Of a stretch of 55,996 nucleotides of DNA, positions 39,095 through 47,556 are shown in pieces. Made by a program: the position numbers and the translations under genes. This DNA comes from Centipeda noxia ATCC 43541. GTDB taxonomy: Bacteria; Bacillota; Negativicutes; Selenomonadales; Selenomonadaceae. Location of the stretch: assembly GCF_000160555.1 (NCBI RefSeq), contig NZ_GG749282.1, positions 35,273-91,268 of the forward strand, given 5' to 3'. The notes beneath the pieces were generated by a model. The model searched no databases and was not told the origin of the DNA. It worked only from the letters and a program-made list of their open reading frames with translations. Numbering within the stretch: position 1 is the stretch's first letter; each line of letters starts with the position of its first letter.

Positions 39095-40021
39095 TCACGA
39101 ACAGTTTGCAAATCCCACAAGGGTTGCGTTGAATTTCTCAATCAGCTTCTCGGGCTTATAAGACTCCTTTGCCTTGCGCAGTCCCTCGATCCCCATATCC
39201 TCTTCGCGGTTGATATAGGTAAGATGGCTCCACGCGTGCTCCACGAATCCCTGATTGATCGCGGGATATGCGCCGCGCACCTCTGGATCCGCCTTCTCCA
39301 CATGAATCACTGCCGTATCCGTATTCAGCTGCTCGCCGAACGTAAAGGCAACCACGCGTCCATCCAAGAGGATCGCTCCGCCTTTCAGGCCGAAATCTGC
39401 GAAATTATTCAGCACCTCGAGAATCGCCGTGCGCTCATAGTCAATGAACAGATCGACTGTACCGTCCTCCTGGCGATGCTGCTTGTACCAACTGTTCAGC
39501 TCCAGCTTGCACTGTGTCACGATCTCGTCCGTGATCGGCAGGAACTGCGCGTCCGGATGCTCCTTGCGGAACGCATTCAGATGATTCTTCTTCGAGTGCA
39601 GCTTACGCCCCGAGAGACTAATGAGCTTTTCAGACAGATACACATAGTCATAGTTGTCGCGGTCAGCGACTACTTCGAAGTTCGCGCAGTCACAGCTGCG
39701 GAGAAAGTCCGCGTAGCCGCGCTCCATATCGTAGATGTGAAATGGCTGCTCTATCTCCTCGAAGTACGCGAGCAGCTTCTTCGTCGCCTCCGGGTAGCGT
39801 GTGGGATCACAGAACGGCTGCAGCGCCGATACGCGCGCTTTCCACTCGCTCACAACATAGAGGACACCATCCTCCTCCGCCACATGAACATGGAACGGTT
39901 CGCGCCACATGTAGAGATTTGTAAAGTTAAAATGCGAATTCTCATAATAATTCGCACGAAAATATCGATCAAGCAGAGGCTTGTCTTCCTTCGTCAAGGC
40001 ATGAAATTCGATCTCTCTCAC
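39095..40021 (-). CDS. DUF2156-family protein
   Basis: 308 residues from a GTG at 40021. The fold is the duplicated GNAT-like domain of DUF2156 (COG4866): FHALTKEDKPLLDRYFRAN, FTNLYMWREPF, KLISLSGRKLHSKKNHLNAFRKEHPD and a C-terminal GIEGLRKAKESYKPEKLIEKF. Relatives include the soluble part of MprF lysyl transferases, but this protein has no membrane domain and its substrate is unknown. The GTG has no ribosome site of its own; it overlaps the stop of a 5-codon ORF that does (40018-40035), suggesting reinitiation. A TATAAT box is at 40060-40065. Confidence 0.82.
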   Translation of the reverse strand: MREIEFHALTKEDKPLLDRYFRANYYENSHFNFTNLYMWREPFHVHVAEEDGVLYVVSEWKARVSALQPFCDPTRYPEATKKLLAYFEEIEQPFHIYDMERGYADFLRSCDCANFEVVADRDNYDYVYLSEKLISLSGRKLHSKKNHLNAFRKEHPDAQFLPITDEIVTQCKLELNSWYKQHRQEDGTVDLFIDYERTAILEVLNNFADFGLKGGAILLDGRVVAFTFGEQLNTDTAVIHVEKADPEVRGAYPAINQGFVEHAWSHLTYINREEDMGIEGLRKAKESYKPEKLIEKFNATLVGFANCS

Positions 40022-40065
40022 CTTCCATTTGGCATTCTAAAAGTTCTCCTGACGGTTTCATTATA
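40018..40065 (-). promoter_or_regulatory. -10 box and 5-codon upstream ORF before the DUF2156 gene
   Basis: TATAAT at 40060-40065, AGGAG at 40046-40050, then ATG at 40035 and a stop at 40018 (reading MPNGR-stop). The stop TGA overlaps the GTG start of the DUF2156 gene as GTGA. An imperfect GACGG...CCGTC repeat (40051-40076) surrounds the -10 box. Confidence 0.5.
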
Positions 40066-40100
40066 GCAAAGCCGTCAAGCCCTGCTCATGTCATCATATA

Positions 40101-41066
40101 TCAGACCTTGCTGAGAATTATCTCCGCTTCTCCATTGAGCATATAGCAGCCGAGACCTGCTGGCAGGAATGCACTCTCGCCCTTTCTCATACAGATCTCC
40201 CCACTGCCGGAACGCAGCACGAGACTGCCGGAGAGCATCGTCAGACATTGGAAGGAATCTTCTCCCGCCATAAGCGCGCATTCTCCCGTGACAGCGAGAT
40301 GATATACGGTAAAATAATCACATGCACCAAGCAGGCGCACCTGTACGCCTGCAAAGATATCGACGGACACTGCAGAGGAGGCTCCCGAGACGGCGGGAGT
40401 CAGACGGGTCACATCGAGAGCCTTCTCGATGTGAAGTGTGCGCGGCTTTCCGTCGGCACCGACGCGTCCATAATCATAGACACGGTAAGTCGCATTGGAA
40501 CTCTGCTGAATTTCGCAGATGAGGATCCCCCTGCCGATCGCGTGCAGCGTACCCGCAGGGATGAAGAACACGTCTCCTTTGTGTACCGGCACGCGGCGTA
40601 CAACCTCGCGCAGCGTATTGTCTTCGATGCGGCGGCGAAACTCCTCCCGCGTGAGCTCATGCTGAAATCCATAGAGAATCTCTGCACCGGGCGCACAGTC
40701 CACAATGTACCACAGCTCTGTCTTTCCGTGCTCTCCTTCAACACGCAAAGCGTACGCATCGCTCGGATGCACCTGCACGGACAAATCATCGCGTGCATCG
40801 ATCAGCTTGATGAGCAGCGGGAAATACGAAAACTTCTCCGCATTTTTGCCGAGCACGCCCCGGCCTTCTCCCGCCAGCCATTTCTCGAGCGTCTGTCCCT
40901 TCGCCGCACCGTTTGCAATCACGCTCTTGCCGTCCCGATGACAGGCAAGTTCCCAACTCTCGGCGACCTTCGTCAGCTCTGTCTCTTTGCCGTATTCTTC
41001 TTTCAAACGCGTCCCGCCCCAGAGATAATCCTTCAGCGGCGCGATCAGTTTCATCGGATATCGCAT
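40101..41066 (-). CDS. manA: mannose-6-phosphate isomerase, class I
   Basis: 321 residues. Type I PMI motifs: LKDYLWGGTRLKEEYG at the start, LSVQVHPSDAYA (zinc-ligand Gln and His), GKTELWYIVD (zinc Glu) and DVFFIPAGTLHAIG (His and Lys region). It interconverts mannose-6-P and fructose-6-P, feeding GDP-mannose or glycolysis. It has its own near-consensus promoter (41109-41137), divergent from uraA. Confidence 0.93.
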   Translation of the reverse strand: MRYPMKLIAPLKDYLWGGTRLKEEYGKETELTKVAESWELACHRDGKSVIANGAAKGQTLEKWLAGEGRGVLGKNAEKFSYFPLLIKLIDARDDLSVQVHPSDAYALRVEGEHGKTELWYIVDCAPGAEILYGFQHELTREEFRRRIEDNTLREVVRRVPVHKGDVFFIPAGTLHAIGRGILICEIQQSSNATYRVYDYGRVGADGKPRTLHIEKALDVTRLTPAVSGASSAVSVDIFAGVQVRLLGACDYFTVYHLAVTGECALMAGEDSFQCLTMLSGSLVLRSGSGEICMRKGESAFLPAGLGCYMLNGEAEIILSKV

Positions 41067-41108
41067 AGGTCACTTCCTTCATTTAAGTTCTGCAATATAT
41101 TCCTTTAT

Positions 41109-41137
41109 ATCATATCCCATGAAAAATTGGATGTCAA
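41109..41137 (-). promoter_or_regulatory. sigma-70 promoter of manA
   Basis: TTGACA (41132-41137), 17-nt spacer, TATGAT (41109-41114) on the minus strand, 42 bp before the manA start. Confidence 0.8.
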
Positions 41138-41160
41138 AAGAGCTCTCCGATAAATGGTGA

Positions 41161-41189
41161 TTGTTCCCCGCCGCCGTCTATGGTATCAT
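41161..41189 (+). promoter_or_regulatory. sigma-70 promoter of uraA
   Basis: TTGTTC (41161-41166), 17-nt spacer, TATCAT (41184-41189) on the plus strand. The ~40-nt leader shows no PyrR-type structure. It lies back-to-back with the manA promoter. Confidence 0.65.
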
Positions 41190-41234
41190 AGGAGCGCCTA
41201 TAAGAATCTCTGATCTGAAACGGAGTGATTCATC

Positions 41235-42494
41235 ATGTCACAAAAGACGATCAATACGGCAGAACGACCGCCGCTCCTGACCACCATCCCCCTCTCCCTG
41301 CAGCATCTCTTCGCGATGTTCGGCTCAACGGTGCTCGTGCCGATCCTCTTTCACGTCAACCCCGCGACCGTACTGCTGTTCAATGGTATCGGCACGCTGT
41401 TCTACCTCATCCTCTGCAAGGGGAAGATTCCGGCCTATCTCGGTTCGAGCTTCGCGTTTCTCTCCCCCGTCTTTCTTGTACTCTCGGAGTACAGCTATGA
41501 GGCGGCGCTCGGCGGATTCATTGTCGTCGGCATGGTCTTCTGTGCGGTCAGCCTTATCGTCCATGCAATCGGAACCAGCTGGATCGACGTCATCTTCCCC
41601 CCCGCCTCGATGGGTGCGATCGTCGCCGTCATCGGGCTCGAGCTCATGCCGACAGCAGCAAATATGGCAGGACTTACAGGAGAAAATACGGATGCCACCG
41701 TCATCTTTGTCTCGATTGCAACACTTGCCGTCACCATCTTTGCCTCGATGGCATTCCGCGGCTTCCTCTCCATCATCCCCATCCTCATCGGCGTAGTCGC
41801 AGGCTATATCATTGCCTTCGCCGCGGGCATTGTAGACCTCTCGCATGTCGAGAGCGCGCCGTGGCTGGCAATACCGACCATTTACACGCCAGAATTCGAC
41901 CTGCGCGCCATTCTCATCATTCTGCCCGCTTCCATCGTCGTCATTGTAGAACACATCGGACATCTCATCGTGACAGGCAACATCGTCGGACAAAATCTTG
42001 CAAAGGACCCGGGGCTTGACCGCTCCCTCCTCGGCAACGGGGTCTCGACGATCTTCTCCGGCCTCTTCGGCTCGACGCCAAATACGACCTATGGAGAGAA
42101 CATCGGCGTGCTTGCCATCACGAAGGTCTACTCCACGTGGGTCATCGGCGGCGCAGCACTCTTCGCCATTCTCCTCTCCTGCCTCGGCAAACTCGCGGCG
42201 CTCATCCAGAGCATCCCAACGCCCGTCATGGGCGGCGTCTCCATGCTGCTCTTCGGTGTTATCGCGGCGTCCGGCATCCGCATCCTCGTCGAGGCAAAGG
42301 TGGACTACAACAACCCGATGAACCTCCTCCTAACCTCCATCGTCATGGGCGTCGGTGTATCAACGGCCAGCCTCACCATCGGCACCGTCACGCTGCGCGG
42401 CATGTCGCTCGCCACCGTCATCGCCATCATTCTCTCTGTCTCCTTTCGCACCATTCTCGCCCTGCGCCGCCAAGGACAAAAGGAAAGCGAATGA
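41235..42494 (+). CDS. uraA: uracil permease
   Basis: 419 residues, NCS2 family, with 12-14 hydrophobic segments. LSLQHLFAMFGSTVLVPIL is the family N-terminus, PPASMGAIVAVIGLELMP contains the helix-8 region, and GLFGSTPNTTYGENIGVLA the NCS2 signature with substrate-binding Glu. It imports uracil with protons. GGAG site 9 nt before ATG. It is one of only two plus-strand genes in the window and overlaps the downstream pseudouridine synthase by 4 bp. Confidence 0.95.
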   Translation: MSQKTINTAERPPLLTTIPLSLQHLFAMFGSTVLVPILFHVNPATVLLFNGIGTLFYLILCKGKIPAYLGSSFAFLSPVFLVLSEYSYEAALGGFIVVGMVFCAVSLIVHAIGTSWIDVIFPPASMGAIVAVIGLELMPTAANMAGLTGENTDATVIFVSIATLAVTIFASMAFRGFLSIIPILIGVVAGYIIAFAAGIVDLSHVESAPWLAIPTIYTPEFDLRAILIILPASIVVIVEHIGHLIVTGNIVGQNLAKDPGLDRSLLGNGVSTIFSGLFGSTPNTTYGENIGVLAITKVYSTWVIGGAALFAILLSCLGKLAALIQSIPTPVMGGVSMLLFGVIAASGIRILVEAKVDYNNPMNLLLTSIVMGVGVSTASLTIGTVTLRGMSLATVIAIILSVSFRTILALRRQGQKESE

Positions 42495-43363
42495 CGGAGA
42501 TCCTCGTCACATTGCCGGAGGGCACGGAATGCCCCGCAAGGGCCTATCTCATGCGTGAATGTGGGATTTCTTCGGGGCTTTGGAAGAGAATCAAACACAG
42601 CGGAACATTCGCCGTGAACGGCATGCCCGTCATCGCCGCGCGCACCGTTCTGCGCGCAGGAGACATGGTCTCCTATGAGCTGCCCGTCATCTCCTCTGTC
42701 ATTCCCGAACAGCTGCCGCTTACCGTTGTCTATGAGGACGCCGACCTGCTCGTCATCGACAAGTCCGCGGGACAGCTTGTTCATCCTACGACGAAGGAGG
42801 CGCACGGGACCGTCGCCAACGCAGTGCTCGGTCTCTATGCAGCGCGCCGTGCTCCCCTCGGCTTTCATCCCTGCCACCGCCTCGACCGCAACACAACGGG
42901 CCTTTTGCTCATCGCAAAACATCCCGAAGTGCAGTATCAGATTGCAAGGCAGGATACACTTACGCGTGAGTACCTTGCGCTAATCAAAGGAATGCTCTCG
43001 CCGGAGAAAGGGTGCATCGATGCGCCGATCGCGCGCGCCTTGCCGAGCATTATTCTGCGGCATGTTGCACCCGACGGTAAGCCTGCGCGCACACATTACC
43101 AAACGGAGCAAACAGACGGTACACATACACTCCTCCGCCTGCATCTCGAGACAGGACGCACACATCAGATCCGTGTTCACCTCGCCCATCTGGGGCATCC
43201 GCTGCTCGGCGACGACCTCTATGGAGGAAATGCCGATGAAATAAAACGGCATGCACTCCACTCCGCGCGCCTCACCCTCTCGCACCCGCGTACACAGAAA
43301 ATGCTCGTGTTCGAGTCTCCCCTCCCGCCGGATATGGCGCGCATCGCAAAGCAGCTGCGCTAA
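42491..43363 (+). CDS. RluA-family pseudouridine synthase
   Basis: 290 residues from an ATG overlapping the uraA stop (ATGA). The N-terminal ~70 residues form an S4-like domain (GLWKRIKHSGTFAVNGMPV); the catalytic motif HRLDRNTTGLLLIAK carries the active-site Asp; RLHLETGRTHQIRVHLAHLGHPLLGD is the RluA/C second signature. It isomerises uridine in rRNA or tRNA; the exact site is unknown. Coupling to a uracil transporter is a curious but perhaps accidental pairing. Confidence 0.92.
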   Translation: MTEILVTLPEGTECPARAYLMRECGISSGLWKRIKHSGTFAVNGMPVIAARTVLRAGDMVSYELPVISSVIPEQLPLTVVYEDADLLVIDKSAGQLVHPTTKEAHGTVANAVLGLYAARRAPLGFHPCHRLDRNTTGLLLIAKHPEVQYQIARQDTLTREYLALIKGMLSPEKGCIDAPIARALPSIILRHVAPDGKPARTHYQTEQTDGTHTLLRLHLETGRTHQIRVHLAHLGHPLLGDDLYGGNADEIKRHALHSARLTLSHPRTQKMLVFESPLPPDMARIAKQLR

Positions 43364-43365
43364 AG

Positions 43366-43402
43366 AAAAAACACCGCAGACCAAACTGTCTGCGGTGTTT
43401 TT
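43366..43402. terminator. bidirectional terminator between rluA-type gene and glnH
   Basis: Perfect 11-bp stem (43371-43381 with 43388-43398), A-run before and T-run after, so it can end both the plus-strand uraA-rluA unit and the minus-strand glnH gene. Confidence 0.9.
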
Positions 43403-43418
43403 ATGCTGCATGCAGGGC

Positions 43419-44192
43419 TTACTTGCCCGTACCGAACCACTTCTGATAGATCTTGTCGTATTCGCCGTTGTCATGGAGCTTCTTGAGAGCCTCATTGATC
43501 TTCTTCTGAAGCTCGACATTATCCTTCGCCATCGCGATGCCGTAATCCTCTGCCGAGAGTTTGTCATCGAGCGACTTCACGCCGACAGCCTGGCTCTGAT
43601 TGATGTAGTAGTCGTTAACCGGGCGATCGTTGACGACGGCGTCTACGCCGCGCGCTTTGAGCTCTATAAAGCAGTCCGCCGGAGTGTTGAGCTCAGTGAT
43701 CGTGACGCCCTCCATCTCCTTGACCATCTTTGCGCTGGTCGTTCCAATCTGAACGGCGACCTTATGCCCCTTGAGATCGCTGAACGACTTGATGTTCTCC
43801 TCATCGCTGCGAACGACCATCGTCAGACCCGACTGATAGTACGGATCGGAGAAGTTGACGCGCTCCTTGCGCTCGTCATTGATCGTCATACCGCTGATGA
43901 TGACGTCGATGTTCTTTGCCTGCAGTGCGGGAATGAGCCCGTCAAACCCAATGTTCTGAATCTCTGCTTCACTGCCCATCTCCTTCGCGATCGCGCGGAT
44001 GAGATCCATATCGAAGCCCTGATAGTCCTTTTGTCCCTCATCCTGGAACTCAAACGGCGCAAAGTCAATCGCGGAGCCCACGCGGAGCACCTTGCTCTCC
44101 TGCTTTGCCTGATCGTTGCTGCCGCCGCAGCCGACGAGCGCGAGGCTCACGAGAGCGCCGGTCAGGACGAGTGCCAATTTCTTCAGTTTCAT
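43419..44192 (-). CDS. glnH: polar amino-acid (glutamine-type) ABC transporter binding lipoprotein
   Basis: 257 residues. Signal peptide with lipobox LALVGCGG, then a type II periplasmic-binding fold: LRVGSAIDFAPFEF, YQGFDMDLIRAIAKEMG, VIISGMTINDERKERVNFSDPYYQSGL and GVDAVVNDRPVNDYYI. AGGAGG site before ATG. It is monocistronic, flanked by two terminators. The matching permease and ATPase (51965-53348) are 8 kb away. Substrate could be glutamine, another polar amino acid or a mixture. Confidence 0.92.
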   Translation of the reverse strand: MKLKKLALVLTGALVSLALVGCGGSNDQAKQESKVLRVGSAIDFAPFEFQDEGQKDYQGFDMDLIRAIAKEMGSEAEIQNIGFDGLIPALQAKNIDVIISGMTINDERKERVNFSDPYYQSGLTMVVRSDEENIKSFSDLKGHKVAVQIGTTSAKMVKEMEGVTITELNTPADCFIELKARGVDAVVNDRPVNDYYINQSQAVGVKSLDDKLSAEDYGIAMAKDNVELQKKINEALKKLHDNGEYDKIYQKWFGTGK

Positions 44193-44212
44193 TGGGAAAC
44201 CTCCTCATACAT

Positions 44213-44262
44213 GGTAAAAAAATCAAAGGAGGGATGCTGCAGCAATGTGCAGCAATCCCTCC
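44213..44262 (-). terminator. intrinsic terminator of the zinc-ribbon gene
   Basis: Stem of ~14-15 bp (GGAGGGATTGCTGCA with TGCAGCATCCCTCC, 44228-44262, one bulge), then TTTGATTTTTTT on the minus strand. Confidence 0.85.
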
Positions 44263-44293
44263 ATAGAAGGAAGCAAAGCCTCCTCAGAACTCC

Positions 44294-44587
44294 TTAGAAA
44301 TGTGCTGCGCGCTTCGAGTTGAAGCAGTCGCGGCAGTACACCGGACGATCTGTCTTCGGCTCGAACGGGACTTCCGTATCCTTGCCGCATTCGGCGCAGA
44401 CCACGTGGAACATCTGACGCTCGCCGCTCTGCTCGTCGCGGCTGCGGCGTCGCTTGTCGCGGCAGTCACGGCAGCGTGCAGGCTCATTCTCAAAGCCCTT
44501 CTCTGCATAGAACTCCTGCTCTCCGGCCGTGAATACGAAGTTGTTGCCGCATTCCTTGCATACGAGTGTCTTGTCTTCAAATGCCAT
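44294..44587 (-). CDS. two-zinc-ribbon protein (zf-trcl / CxxC type)
   Basis: 97 residues with four CxxC pairs in two modules: CKECGNNFVF...ARCRDCRDKRR, the treble-clef-like zinc ribbon, and CAECGKDTEVPF...VYCRDCFNSKR. The linker is very basic (RDKRRRSRDE). Similar proteins are common in anaerobic Firmicutes and Chloroflexi without a known role; nucleic-acid binding is plausible. It is preceded by a perfect -10 promoter and a ~160-nt structured leader, a layout like cold-shock genes. Confidence 0.85.
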   Translation of the reverse strand: MAFEDKTLVCKECGNNFVFTAGEQEFYAEKGFENEPARCRDCRDKRRRSRDEQSGERQMFHVVCAECGKDTEVPFEPKTDRPVYCRDCFNSKRAAHF

Positions 44588-44747
44588 TCTTCCACAATCT
44601 CCCTTAAAAATAAAAGTTAGTCAACTCTCCATTCGTCGCACTGGGAAAGCGTTCACTGAGATTATGGCACGGGCAAGCATTGATTACATAAACAATGCTT
44701 CACGCGTTCATTGAACGGCGATCAAGTCTTGAGGAACGGATTCAACG
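44588..44747 (-). promoter_or_regulatory. long structured 5' leader of the zinc-ribbon gene
   Basis: About 160 nt from the predicted start site to the ATG. It contains a palindrome CGTTCAATGAACG (44704-44716), an 8-bp stem AAGCATTG/CAATGCTT with 10-nt loop (around 44673-44702), and two direct copies of CA(A/G)TGAACGC about 55 nt apart. GGGAG precedes the ATG. No ORF of note. Confidence 0.55.
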
Positions 44748-44753
44748 CTCTGT

Positions 44754-44782
44754 ATTATACAGATTTTTTTCATCGAGTGCAA
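44754..44782 (-). promoter_or_regulatory. sigma-70 promoter of the zinc-ribbon gene
   Basis: TTGCAC (44777-44782), 17-nt spacer, perfect TATAAT (44754-44759) within the palindrome CTGTATAATACAG (44751-44763), a possible operator. Confidence 0.85.
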
Positions 44783-44821
44783 GTTTTTTTTCATAGAAGC
44801 GGCAGTTATCGTTTTATCCCC

Positions 44822-45748
44822 TCAAAACAGATTCTCCTGCGCCTCCAGCCAGCTCTCCTGCCGCGCCGTATGGATGCGGTCGTCCGCCTCGGCATGCCCG
44901 ATCAGGAAGGGCGACTGCGGATCGTGGCGACACCTGTTTTTCCGTACGCGGGCAGCATGCGTATTTGCATAGCAGTAGCAGCAAAGGTGCGGACAGCTGT
45001 CATACGCGCCGATGTCCGCGCCGAGATAGCAGTCGCATTCCCTGCGCTGGCGCTGATAGTTCGGAAAATGCATCCGCCGCCCGAGCGCCCGCTCGTAGAT
45101 GCGCGGCGTCATGCAGCCGCCCGTATCCGCCCCGAGGGGCGCGAGCTCCGTCTCCCCGCCGCAGGGATAAACCGTCATGCCATATGCTCTCGCAGTCTCA
45201 ATGATATATGCGCCGAGTTCCATCCGCTCCGCCTGCATAACCTCCCGTACGCCGGGAAAATTTCGCCGCGTCTTGGCATAACACATAACGAAGCTGATAA
45301 CGACGATCTCGGTCGTACCTGCAAGTGCCGCCGCCATCTCGGCAAACATTCTGCGATGGAAAGCAATTGTATGCCGTTCATCGATCACGATGGGATCGTA
45401 GCGCCAGCCAATCGCACGCACGCCGACGATCGCCGAGAGCTGCCGAAATATGCGCACGGTCTCCTGCCACGCAGGCACATTCGGCTCGATGTCCCTGCCG
45501 TAGGGTGTGATCGTGACGTACCAGAACTGCCCAAACGGCGCGAGAAGATCCATATAGGGAAGCATGGGCGCAGGGTTCTTCGTACAGAAACCGATGAGAT
45601 CGACGACAGAGGGGACAAGACGATAGCGCGTAACCTGCGCAGCATTATAGGGATTGCGCACGCATACTTCGCCTGCGCGCAGGCGATTTGCAAGCCACTC
45701 CGCATAGAATGCAGGAATGTCCGTACGCATGCCCGTATTGAGAATCAC
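44822..45748 (-). CDS. DUF1848 family protein, iron-sulfur-like
   Basis: 308 residues from a GTG at 45748 that follows AAGGAGGAGG by 8 nt and gives the family start VILNTGMRTDIPAFY. Further signatures: LIGFCTKNPAPMLPYMDLL, WYVTITPYGRDIEPNVP, and the C-terminal cysteine-rich segment CDCYLGADIGAYDSCPHLCCYCYAN. The last resembles a radical SAM or iron-sulfur cluster site placed at the C-terminus. Function unknown. A longer ATG frame has no support and runs into the upstream gene. Confidence 0.85.
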   Translation of the reverse strand: MILNTGMRTDIPAFYAEWLANRLRAGEVCVRNPYNAAQVTRYRLVPSVVDLIGFCTKNPAPMLPYMDLLAPFGQFWYVTITPYGRDIEPNVPAWQETVRIFRQLSAIVGVRAIGWRYDPIVIDERHTIAFHRRMFAEMAAALAGTTEIVVISFVMCYAKTRRNFPGVREVMQAERMELGAYIIETARAYGMTVYPCGGETELAPLGADTGGCMTPRIYERALGRRMHFPNYQRQRRECDCYLGADIGAYDSCPHLCCYCYANTHAARVRKNRCRHDPQSPFLIGHAEADDRIHTARQESWLEAQENLF

Positions 45749-45795
45749 CGTTTTCCCCTCCTCCTTTCGCATAGAATAACATACGTTCACGCAAA

Positions 45796-45830
45796 GATAA
45801 ATCCCCAACCGCCAATGCGGTCGGGGATTT
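45796..45830 (-). terminator. intrinsic terminator of the NhaD-like transporter gene
   Basis: AATCCCCGACCGC / GCGGTTGGGGATT stem (45800-45812 with 45817-45829), then TTATCTTT on the minus strand, 17 bp after the stop. Confidence 0.85.
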
Positions 45831-45846
45831 TGGATATCAAAGCCGC

Positions 45847-47133
45847 TTAGAGATAACGGATCCAGACGTAGATGTTCGAGATGAGGACAGTGAAGATCAT
45901 AACGGGGAACGCAATCTTCATAAAGCCGAGGAAGGAGATCGGACGTCCGCGCTGCGCCGACATAGACGCGACGACGACATTCGCACTCGCGCCGATGAGC
46001 GTGCCGTTGCCGCCGAGACATGCGCCGAGCGCAAGCGACCACCACATCGGGTCGAGATTCGTGAGGCCCATCTGCCCCATGTCCTGAATGAGCGGAATGA
46101 GCGTCGCAACGAACGGAATGTTATCGATGAAGGCAGAGGCAATCGCACTCATCCAGAGGATGAGGATCGCCGTCGCCTCGACGTTTCCGCCGGTCGCCTT
46201 GATCGCCTCGGCTGCGAGCATGCGGATGACGCCGGTCTCGACGAGCGCGCCGACAAGGATGAAGAGTCCTCCGAAGAAGAAGATGGCCGGCCACTCGATC
46301 TTGGAAAGCACCTTGGCGATTTTCTCCTCGTCACGCGTCGCCGTGAGGAGGAGCAGAAGTCCTGCGCCGGAGAGCGCAACGGTCGCGGACTCGAGCCCAA
46401 GGCTGCCGTGCAGGACGAAGAACGTGATCGTGAGGAAGATGACGGCAAGGCACTTGTGCAGGAGCGCATGATCCGTGATCTGCGCATCGGCAGGCAGGCG
46501 CATAATCTTATCCTGCAGCTCCGGCTGCGTATGCAGTTCCTTGTGATAAAGGGCAATAAGGATAAGTTGGACAAGGATAAAGATGATGATTGAGATCAGT
46601 GTCAGGTTTTGTACAAACGCCATGAAATCAAGCCCGACTGCGCTGCCGATCATGATGTTCGGCGGGTCGCCGATCAGCGTTGCCGTACCGCCGATGTTCG
46701 ACGCCAAGATCTGCGATATGAGATAGGGCATGACGTCGACCTTGAGCTGTGAGGTAATGCTGAACGTGATCGGCACGGTGAGCAGGACGGTCGTAACGTT
46801 GTCGAGCAGCGCCGAGCAGACCATTGTGATGCTCGAAAGAACAACGAGGAGTGCGATCGGCCGCGCCCTTACCTTCTGCGCGGCCCAGATGGCGAGAAAG
46901 TTGAAGAGCCCCGTTTCACTCGTAATATTTACAATGATCATCATACCCATGAGGAGGCCCAGCGTATTGAAGTCAATGTGGTGAACTGCCGTCTCTTGAT
47001 CCAGGATCCCGAAGAGTATCATGAGCATTGCGCCAAACAGTCCGACAATCGTGCGGTGCACTTTTTCGGAGATGATGAGCGCATACGCGGCGACGAAGAT
47101 AACAATCGCCACAATCGTTGCTGTTTCCATCAT
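45847..47133 (-). CDS. ArsB/NhaD-family transporter
   Basis: 428 residues and about ten to twelve hydrophobic segments. The diagnostic repeat segments are GGTATLIGDPPNIMIGSAVGL and GACLGGNGTLIGASANVV, the IT-superfamily hairpins, and IASAFIDNIPFVATLIPLI. Family members move Na+/H+, arsenite or dicarboxylates. No arsenic genes are near, so Na+/H+ antiport or anion transport is more likely. ATG with AAGGA site. Confidence 0.85.
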   Translation of the reverse strand: MMETATIVAIVIFVAAYALIISEKVHRTIVGLFGAMLMILFGILDQETAVHHIDFNTLGLLMGMMIIVNITSETGLFNFLAIWAAQKVRARPIALLVVLSSITMVCSALLDNVTTVLLTVPITFSITSQLKVDVMPYLISQILASNIGGTATLIGDPPNIMIGSAVGLDFMAFVQNLTLISIIIFILVQLILIALYHKELHTQPELQDKIMRLPADAQITDHALLHKCLAVIFLTITFFVLHGSLGLESATVALSGAGLLLLLTATRDEEKIAKVLSKIEWPAIFFFGGLFILVGALVETGVIRMLAAEAIKATGGNVEATAILILWMSAIASAFIDNIPFVATLIPLIQDMGQMGLTNLDPMWWSLALGACLGGNGTLIGASANVVVASMSAQRGRPISFLGFMKIAFPVMIFTVLISNIYVWIRYL

Positions 47134-47174
47134 TACACATCCTTCTTCTCGTTATGAGAACTACGAGGAGTCAT

Positions 47175-47193
47175 GGATAAAATAAATTTATCC
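47175..47193. promoter_or_regulatory. AT-rich palindrome upstream of the NhaD-like gene
   Basis: GGATAAA-5 nt-TTTATCC, perfect 7-bp arms, 42 bp before the transporter start. It could be an operator or a weak terminator for the gene at 47205. Confidence 0.4.
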
Positions 47194-47204
47194 GTACTTC
47201 CATA

Positions 47205-47501
47205 TCACGTTGCCGTGATGGTCACCTGCCTGCCCTCGCGCCGGATCTTGAGTTTATAGTGCTGGATATCTTCCTGTGCCAATGCCAGTTTGAGTTCCAG
47301 CAGCGCCCGGCCGAGTTCTGCTGTCTGCGCAGAGGTCAGCCCCGCGCGTGCAAGATCGGCAGGAGGTTCCTGTGCCGCTTCCGCACGGCTGCGCTCGGCT
47401 GCCTGCCGCTCCCGTTTCAGCAGGACATCGGCAAGAGTTTCCTCCTCCTCATAGCCCTGCATCATATCTTTATCGGATCGGTTCTTCGGTATTTTTGCCA
47501 C
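47205..47501 (-). CDS. conserved-looking small hypothetical protein
   Basis: 98 residues from a GTG at 47501, 6 nt after AGGAGG. I do not recognise it. The N-terminal half is charged and probably helical (LADVLLKRERQAAERSRAEAAQE), the second half has LTSAQTAELGRALLELKLALAQEDIQHYKLKIRREGRQVTI, an amphipathic helix and a beta end. No cysteine, signal or membrane segment. It is the last gene of the glnP-glnS run, 55 bp after glnS. Confidence 0.7.
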   Translation of the reverse strand: MAKIPKNRSDKDMMQGYEEEETLADVLLKRERQAAERSRAEAAQEPPADLARAGLTSAQTAELGRALLELKLALAQEDIQHYKLKIRREGRQVTITAT

Positions 47502-47556
47502 AGCAAACCTCCTTATACCGCCTGAAAGGGCAGTTCTGCGCAGTCGGAGAGGGACT

